Assembly (NCBI GenBank): GCA_003833135.1
Contig: QZLH01001585.1
Coordinates: 1 to 27,945 of the forward strand
Origin: Oehlia diaphana
Lineage: Eukaryota; Glomeromycota; Glomeromycetes; Glomerales; Glomeraceae
Direction: 5' to 3'
DNA length: 27,945 nt
Part shown: positions 21,821 to 27,945 of the stretch, in pieces
How the letters are laid out: every line of letters starts with the position of its first letter
Position numbering within the stretch: position 1 is the first letter of the stretch
Notes under the pieces: model-generated
Seen by the model: the letters and a program-made list of their open reading frames with translations, nothing else
Databases searched by the model: none
What the model was told of the DNA's origin: nothing
Position numbers and translations under genes: made by a program

Positions 21821-22497
21821 TTTTTTAAAAAAATTATAAATTGTAATTTGACATTTGAAAATACGTATAGCTATATATATTAACGTAAAAATGTTGGCCG
21901 AATTTTATCCGAAATTTTTGATTAAACAATGTGAAAGTCATTCTATTAAGGAGTTCTCGAGTCATTTAAATTTAGTAAACTCATTAATAATTAGTGTAAC
22001 ACGTTATGGTTTACCGATTTATCCGAAATAGAATTTTATCCTAACCTAATATGGTATAGATAGAATATGCCGATTAAAAAATTTTTTTTATGGATTTTTA
22101 TATATTATAATAATTACCTTTGCCGGAATAGTAAAATTTTACTAGAATCGGATAAATAATGGACCGATCATGTTTCCGACTCCAAAGTAAAATTTTATTT
22201 ATCCCTATTATAAATTAATAGTCGGTAAAAATAACATTATAAATTTTTATAAATGAAATCTAAAAAAATAATATATACAATTTAAACAATATATATCTAA
22301 AATTAATTTGTTGATGTTAATACAAAATATTATATTACTTTATACATAGAATACAATATTTTTTTTTGAATTTTGAATTTAAAATGTCATTATGTAAATC
22401 ATAGTGTTGAACAACATTTTATTTATAATAAATAATTTTACGAATAATCATTTCAAATACTTTTTCTTTCTGTTTCCACTTTCAATATTTTCTAACT
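21821..22497 (-). promoter_or_regulatory. Upstream region of copy D
   Basis: It has the 'ggccgaattttatccga' block at 21896-21912 and the degenerate second block 'aactcattaataattagtgtaac' with 'atttatccgaaa' at about 21978-22030. From about 22060 to 22497 the sequence is AT-rich and no gene is seen. Confidence 0.45.
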
Positions 22498-22756
22498 TTT
22501 TGAGTACAATGATGTTCTCCATTTCTTTTTAAATATTCAATATTTTGTAATTATATAAGGATCCATTCACTAATGAATGGAATTCAAAAGAAAAATAGTA
22601 ATTAATTAAAGGTAAATACTCTGAAATTTGGATCGGTTTAAGTGATTCTATTTGATAGTTTTATATTCAAGTATCCAGATGTACAGTTTGAAAAATTTGA
22701 TTTTAGTTATTTAGAGCACAATGTTCGGTATAATAGAGCTGAACATTCATCATGGT
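22498..22756 (-). pseudogene. Kinase relic 4 (N-terminal part)
   Basis: It matches the kinase N-terminal exon in antisense: 'tgagtaca.tgatgttctccat', 'aatattttgtaattatat..ggatccattc', 'aagtatccagatgt.cagtttgaaaaatttgatttta' and 'tt.gagcacaatgttc.gtataat.gagctgaacattc'. The last two are the counterparts of 27870-27945. It is the relic that keeps the most 5' sequence, but a frame is not maintained and there is a roughly 30 bp insert near 22570. Confidence 0.65.
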
Positions 22757-22845
22757 AGGTTTTTTTATTTCTTTATTTAGAAATTTAATAATAATTATTG
22801 TTAATTATACTGCATATGGTTTTCATCTTTTATAATAAGAGATTT

Positions 22846-22950
22846 ATCAGAAAAAATACAAAGGAACCTGGAGTTGGGTCTGGAACGGATTATTATAATG
22901 AAATAATAAATTTATTTTTGATATGTCGGGTTCCTTGATGTATCTGATTT
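22846..22950. repeat. Small imperfect inverted repeat in the spacer
   Basis: 'atcagaaaaaatacaaaggaacc' at 22846-22868 faces 'ggttccttgatgtatctgat' at 22929-22948 in inverted orientation. It falls inside a block that is uninterrupted in the B-C spacer (about 14770), so it may be a roughly 100 bp MITE or a local rearrangement. No target duplication is clear. Confidence 0.45.
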
Positions 22951-23198
22951 TTTAATGGACGATGAATCTCGTTCATCGAGACTGTCTGTATTAGTTCATT
23001 GCTAAATCTGAATCGTTTTTCTGAGGTTTCTTTAATAATAAACTACTAAGTCTTTTTGAATAGTATAGTAGTCATAATGTGAAAACAAAACAAAAAATAT
23101 ATATGCATATGTTTTTATTAAAAATTGAACTTTCTGATAAAAGAATGAATTTACAATTAAACCCGGAATTGTTTCACAAAACTTTCTTAAACAATGAA

Positions 23199-23224
23199 AG
23201 TCGTCGCGACGTCGCGACGTCGCG
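23199..23224. repeat. Palindromic GC-rich repeat
   Basis: A run of overlapping cgtcgcga units forming nested palindromes (gtcgcgac). It stands out as an island of CpG in an AT-rich spacer, and none of the other spacer copies has it. Confidence 0.85.
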
Positions 23225-23269
23225 TTTATTGGATTTCTAAATCACGTGTCAAATGGAGCGGGATTGGAC

Positions 23270-23854
23270 GCAAATGTATCGTTCTTATACGTGTACGACA
23301 TACTACAGTCAAATCTCGATATACCGAACCCACGGTTTGGAGATAAAAGTTCGGTATATAGTAGAGTTCGGTAAAGAAAATTTTTTTTTATATACCGAAC
23401 CCCTAATTTTTTTCAGAGAAAGTTCGGTATATAAAGAAAATCACGTGATTAATATCCCAATTTCGGCCAGAATTAAGATGTCCTTGGCATCAATTAATTT
23501 AGGCAAAAATTAAGTGGTTCTAATTCTGGCCGAAATTAATTAATTTCAGGCGAAATTGGCAAATCATGTGACTGAGATCGGTATATCAAAAATTTTTTTA
23601 TTATGTTTTATAATAAGCGGTAAACCAATAAAAGTTCGGTATACGTTATATAAAGTTTATATGATGTTCGGTATATCAAGATGTTTTTAAATACTGTGAA
23701 ACTGGTTTTTTAAAAAAAGTTCGGTAAGTCGAGAGTTCGTTACATCGTGGGTTCGTTACATCGAGATCAGACTGTATCTTATATGACCTATATTGTGTGA
23801 CATATACGTCGTATAAGAACATAGCACCTGATCGTATAAGAACGATACATTTGC
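23270..23854. mobile_element. Small element with 22 bp perfect inverted ends and 9 bp target duplication (outer of a nested pair)
   Basis: Inverted ends at 23270-23291 and 23833-23854 are identical over 22 bases (start gcaaatgtatcg). They are flanked by the perfect direct repeat ggattggac at 23261-23269 and 23855-23863. A 9 bp duplication with long inverted ends is typical of Mutator-like elements. Without the inner insertion the element is only about 114 bp, so it is non-autonomous. The autonomous partner is unknown; the transposase at 1-2806 is a candidate only by superfamily. Confidence 0.85.
23306..23774. mobile_element. Tc1/mariner-pogo-like MITE, 469 bp, nested
   Basis: It starts CAGTCAAATCTCGATATACC and ends with its degenerate inverse (CAGTCTGATCTCGATGTAACG read inward), flanked by TA on both sides (23304-23305 and 23775-23776). 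TA duplication and CAGT ends fit the Tc1/mariner-pogo group. 'gttcggtata' recurs about seven times in both orientations, which looks like internal transposase-binding repeats. A perfect 17 bp inverted repeat lies inside (23459-23475 against 23521-23537). The 86 aa frame running through its left end is not a gene. Confidence 0.85.
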
Positions 23855-23863
23855 GGATTGGAC

Positions 23864-25846
23864 AAATAATTTTTAAAAGTATAATCTATGAATTTGGCTA
23901 AAAATTAACTCATATGACCAATCGTGATACGGTAAATTTTAATCTTCAAAACATAAATAATAATATTTATTATATATACCTGATACAAAAAATACGTAAT
24001 GCAATAAATCAAATATATGAATGAAATTCTGTTCGACCGAGAATTTGACCTTTTTTTTATTAATACTGTAAATAAATAATTAAACAAATGAATTTTATTT
24101 GCAGAATTTGAAGGGAAACATAAAAGGATCCAATTATTAAGCCGATTTAAATTATAAAAATTATCAATTTAGTAAGAAACCTATTATAAGTGGACAAATT
24201 TTTTTGTTAATACGAAAAATCTAGATTCATAAGATCATGCAAAAATATATAAATGTTACATTAGACAGGAAGAAATTTCATCAAACTAATATTTTTTTTT
24301 AAAAAAAAAAATCTAAAAAATCTCCACTTTGAACTTCTTTTCGACTTGATTTTTTAAACTTTTTTTTTTAAAAAAAAAGAACAAAGAAAAAAAAATGTGA
24401 AAAAAAATTTTTTAAAAAAATACACCATAAAAAATATTTCCTTTCAAAAAATTAATAATTCTAATAATGACTAAATTCTTATATCTTATGTAAGCTCAAC
24501 TTATAGGTTAAATGAAGTAATTTTTTATTTTCGTCTATATTTAAGTTACAGTATTTATGAATCTGAACAACTTTGATTTCAAATCTCTATCTTGTGATAC
24601 AACTAGGAAAACAGTGACCGTCACGTTTATTTACTCAGGATCTTTTTTTTATACAACATTAAACAAAAAAATTGATTACGAAAAATGGCAAATTATCAGT
24701 GTTACAAAAAAAGGAATATTTTGAAAGGATTTTTTAAAACCTATAGAAAATCATTGTTTAAATTTGAATGCTAAAAATTTCTTCAACGCGCTTATTAAAG
24801 ATTTCTTTAAATTATGTATTTTTATTTTTTTTATTTATTAAAATCTTTGCATGACGTAAGCATTCCTTTTTTTTAGGAAATTAGTTTCTTTTTTTGTAAT
24901 TGTACTTGAATCTTAAGAATTTTATTATGGAAAAACTTTGCACAATAATTCAAAGTCAAATAGTTTTAAAAAATTAGATATATCAAATTATTTATTTAGT
25001 TATGTTTATATGAAATCTATGACTTACTGTTTGTAATACAGTATGTAATTATTATTTGTTGCTGACTTATCCAAGTCTTTTAAAAACTTGTTGTCACCTG
25101 GTCACCACGTTGAGGTGCAGCAACATTGATCGGGGGAAAGGGAAAACGAAATGAAGGGAAAGGGGAGACAAAGGGAAAGAGAGACGAAAGGGAAAGAAAT
25201 AAGCGAGAGAGGAGGAAGGGAAGAGCAAGGAAATATACAAACATACACACCACCCACACACAAACCTACACACAACAACCCACATACCTAAAGGAAGACG
25301 TAAAGAAACCTAGACAGAGAAAATAGACTTAATAAAAAGATAAGGAGACTTAAATTATATACTCATACGCATTCCAATAATATATTTTTTACAACAAAAA
25401 TTAATATTATCATGAAAATTCCCGGTGGGTGCCATACCCTAATCATGTGATATATAGCAATTATAATTAAAAACAAATGACTTGACGCTAAATACTGAAC
25501 TATTATGAATATTAACTAAACATGTTAAGGATCAAAGGAGACGGGGCTCGAATGACTACTGTAATTCAAGCCGCCCTAAAATAAAGGGCGCCAACGTATG
25601 GCTATTAGATTTATGACAAAACCCATATCAAGATTATGTGTTTATTTGCATGACTAATTTTTTTTCGCGTATGTAACTTTCATTCATATGACCGATATGT
25701 AAACGGACATTTTAGTATAGAAGTTATATAGTCAACAATAAATTTTTACGAATAACTCTATTCTTAGTGTTTAAATGATAATTCCAAATAAAAAAATAAA
25801 TAAATATAAATAATGAGCGTAAGATATGATTATATAATTTAAATAA
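23864..25846. other. Long gene-free stretch with low-complexity tracts
   Basis: No coding or RNA gene could be supported. It contains long A and T runs forming near-perfect palindromes at about 24290-24420, a purine tract at 25128-25235, a CA-rich tract at 25236-25290, and a small GC-rich patch at 25420-25440. A stem 'ccgccct..agggcg' lies at 25571-25591. The right part from about 25740 is 3' flank of the kinase, shared with 10620-10779. Confidence 0.5.
25128..25290. repeat. Purine-rich tract followed by CA-rich tract
   Basis: 25128-25235 is almost pure A/G on the plus strand, with repeated gggaaag and gagacgaaag units. 25236-25290 is (CA)-rich with acacac and accacc. The open frames on both strands here are products of this composition and not genes. 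Confidence 0.85.
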
Positions 25847-27945
25847 TTAGAATCCATCTGTATTAAACGAAAAAAATGTTATTATAAAAAGTCTATAATA
25901 AATTTCAAAACATACGTTTAGATTGTAATTACACTTAGGAATTTCGAATTCATCTTGTTCTTCTGAATGAAGATTTGAATTATTATATATTTTATCGTTA
26001 TCTAATAAAAAGAAGAAAAAAAAATAGGATAAAATTAAATAATTAATTCAAAAATTCATAAATTTATTGTTAAATGAAATTTATAAATTGTACCATTAAT
26101 ATCATCAATATTATGCTTTTTGACTTATATAGTTTCTTCTTTATAATTATCTTGATTATCTATAAAAAAAATTATTATTATAAATTATGATTTATTCGAA
26201 TTACGATTTAACTTACCATTATTTGAATTTATTTGCATATTCTCGAATACTTCAGATAATTTTTTGCTATCATCTAATTAATTATTAAACCGAAAGAATT
26301 ATTAATATATTATTTGGAAAATAAACTATAAAATTTAATAATTATTTACCTTTAAATATATCATTTGATTTTGATGTATTATTATTACTTTTATTATCAA
26401 GGTCTTCAACTAAAAAATAGTAATAAATGAATAAGTTTACGGTTTAATTTACTATATAACTTTAATTAATACTTACTATTGTAGGGAATGCTAAAGCTGT
26501 AGGGTTTACTATGAAATGCTTTTAAGATTAATCTAATTAATAAATAACTTCGAATATAAATAAAATATGTATATATGTATATGTATATACCTTCTTGTTC
26601 TTCTATTATATTTTATATAAAATGGTTATTTAAAAACTATGTTAGTAATGCATTGTAGGATATACAACTTTTTTTGTGAAATAATTATACCGACCTTCAG
26701 TTGCTAAATTGATAAACTTCAGTTTACTTGTAAATAACCTGATTGTACTTGTATTATTAGTCTCAAAACTGTTCAAGACATTTATTTTTGAAATAGTATT
26801 TGCTTTTGGTTTGAATAATTTAATTTTTTCGAATAAATTTTTAAATATAATTTTATCTTCATTTGATTCATTTTGATAATTTAACCTATTCATTTCTTTT
26901 ATTTTTATAATAAAGAGTATCAATATTAGGTCTTTTAGTTGGATCAGCATCCCAACATTGTTCCATTAATTTTTTATATTCTAAAGGAGTTCCTGGTACT
27001 ATTTTTGTCTCATTCCATTAATTATTTTTAGTGCAAGTTCATAACCATTTTCAAAATTAATAAAAGGTGGTTGTCCAGATGAAATTTCCCACATGAGCAT
27101 TCCAATACTATAAATATCAGATGCGAAAGAAGTTTCTTTTCCAGAAATAACTTCGGGTGCAATATAAGGAAGATTTCCATATATACTATTTAATGGTTTA
27201 TCAGCTGGTCCACAAAATCCAAGATCACTTATATGAATAACCATATCATTAAATAATATATTTCCAGCATGCAAATCTCTATGAATCGCATTTTCTCCAT
27301 GAATTTTACGAATTCCAAAAACAATATCATTAATAATTTGAATTCTTCTTTTTCCATGTAAGTTTATTATGATTTTGTTGCAAATATTCTCCTTATATTA
27401 TAAATTTATAATCCAATTTATATATCACAAGCATGTAGTTTCCATCTGATGAATTTTTGTTAAACCATAACATTGAACAACTAGTGCACATTTGCTAATT
27501 ATAGATAAATGAGATTTACCCTATAAAAAAATAATGGATATATTACTACATAGTAATTATTTTAGTCACCTTTACAAATAATTCCTAAATTACATACCTC
27601 TTCTAACCAACTTCTATTAGCACTTCCAACATTTTCTAACTTTTTGAGCACTACTTTATGTCTTCCATCTCTTATTAATTGTTTTTCTTTTGAATTCCAT
27701 TCACTATAACTTCTATCAGTCCAATCTGCTGTATAAATTTCGGAACATTTACCTTTAGTTAAATATCTAATATTTTGTAATTTATCATATGGGATCCATT
27801 CTACTATTCTATCTGGTCTTAATGTTTTCATTTGACATTGTTGTATTAAATTATCAATATCATTATTTCCAGATGTCCAGTTTGAAAATTTTGATTTTAA
27901 ATAATTTCGAACACAATGTTCACAGTATAATGTAGCTAAACATTC
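25847..27945 (-). pseudogene. Protein kinase (Rhizophagus-type TKL/tyrosine-kinase-like), frameshifted, 5' end off window
   Basis: The first readable exon runs from the window edge to 27597 (GTATGT donor). It has a C-x2-H-C head, the S-N-W-T-S-G segment and the glycine-rich-loop substitute T-K-G-K-C-S-E-I-Y, with the ATP-site lysine in V-V-L-K-K-L. The second exon begins at about 27522 (G-K-S-H-L-S-I). It later carries catalytic HRDLHAGNIL, a DLG in place of DFG, and IAPEV. A C-lobe end (C-W-D-A-D-P-T-K-R-P) and small tail exons follow: EEQE near 26590, V-E-D-L-D-N-K near 26395, D-S-K-K-L near 26250, and a last exon ending in TAA at 25849-25847. Breaks are seen near 27466 (one base lost in an A-run), near 27390-27410 (insertion and stop), near 27345, near 26998 (M-R-Q-K-stop) and near 26905. 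The gene family is clear; function is lost unless the assembly is faulty. Confidence 0.8.

Larger units (their letters stand above)
22757..23260. repeat. Array spacer blocks with no monooxygenase to their right
   Basis: The blocks are in the same order as left of A and B: 'tgcatatggttttcatcttt..aagagatttatcag' (about 22810-22850), 'aaactactaagtcttttt.gaatag' (about 23039-23062), 'cggaattgtttcacaaaact' (about 23164-23183) and 'ctaaatcacgtgtcaaatg' (about 23236-23255). In the other spacers these lead to the 3' end of a monooxygenase; here none follows. No gene seen. Confidence 0.55.

Noticed and set aside
23253..23513. Plus-strand open frame of 86 aa
   Set aside because: It crosses the left ends of two nested transposons, so it arose by their insertion.
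23306..23774. CRISPR-like array from the repeated gttcggtata words
   Set aside because: Repeats are short, in both orientations, unevenly spaced, and inside a TA-flanked inverted-repeat element in a eukaryotic genome.
25094..25326. Overlapping open frames on both strands (63 and 66 aa)
   Set aside because: Both are translations of the purine/CA low-complexity tracts, without gene-like composition.
25530..25595. tRNA-like segment (ggggctcgaatg and a stem)
   Set aside because: No cloverleaf could be assembled; acceptor and anticodon stems are missing.

Overview
The window looks like AT-rich fungal nuclear DNA, most probably from an arbuscular mycorrhizal fungus (Glomeromycotina, Rhizophagus-like). 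The reasons are the low GC content, short GT-AG introns of about 60-105 nt in every gene, a Mutator-type transposase with a C-terminal SWIM-like finger, a protein kinase of the type hugely expanded in Rhizophagus, and a dense load of small non-autonomous transposons. The species call is inference. No rRNA, tRNA, CRISPR or bacterial-style operon was seen.

Layout from left to right. 1-2806 (minus) is a Mutator-like transposase gene that runs off the left edge, interrupted by one nonsense codon and by a frame change at an ambiguous base. 2906-3127 is a 2 x 111 bp tandem repeat just upstream of it. 3643-4415 (plus) is a broken two-exon gene whose readable part resembles a FAR1-type DNA-binding head. 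5559-21820 (minus) is the core of the window: four head-to-tail paralogous genes for a FAD-dependent aromatic-ring-hydroxylase-type monooxygenase (copies A, B, C and D, 451-461 aa). Each has three exons with identical phases. 25847-27945 (minus) is a protein kinase gene that is nearly full length but carries several frameshifts and runs off the right edge.

The spacers between the monooxygenases are not random. Upstream of B, C and D, and downstream of B, lie decayed pieces of the same kinase gene (10780-11880, 14478-14680, 18826-19016, 22498-22756). Each is followed by the same ordered set of non-coding blocks. The simplest reading is that a two-gene unit (monooxygenase plus kinase) was duplicated in tandem several times. 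The monooxygenase copies were kept open while the kinase copies rotted.

Transposons then landed in the array and can be dated relative to the duplications because paralogous empty sites are present. These are a 439 bp hAT-like MITE with an 8 bp target duplication in the C-D spacer, a roughly 359 bp foldback element inside intron 1 of copy C, and a nested pair at 23270-23854 (a 469 bp mariner/pogo-like MITE with TA duplication inside a small element with 22 bp inverted ends and a perfect 9 bp duplication). A further undecoded, heavily broken coding relic lies at about 8836-10130.

No clearly new biological system could be demonstrated. The most interesting signals are the selectively preserved monooxygenase array and the datable transposon insertions.
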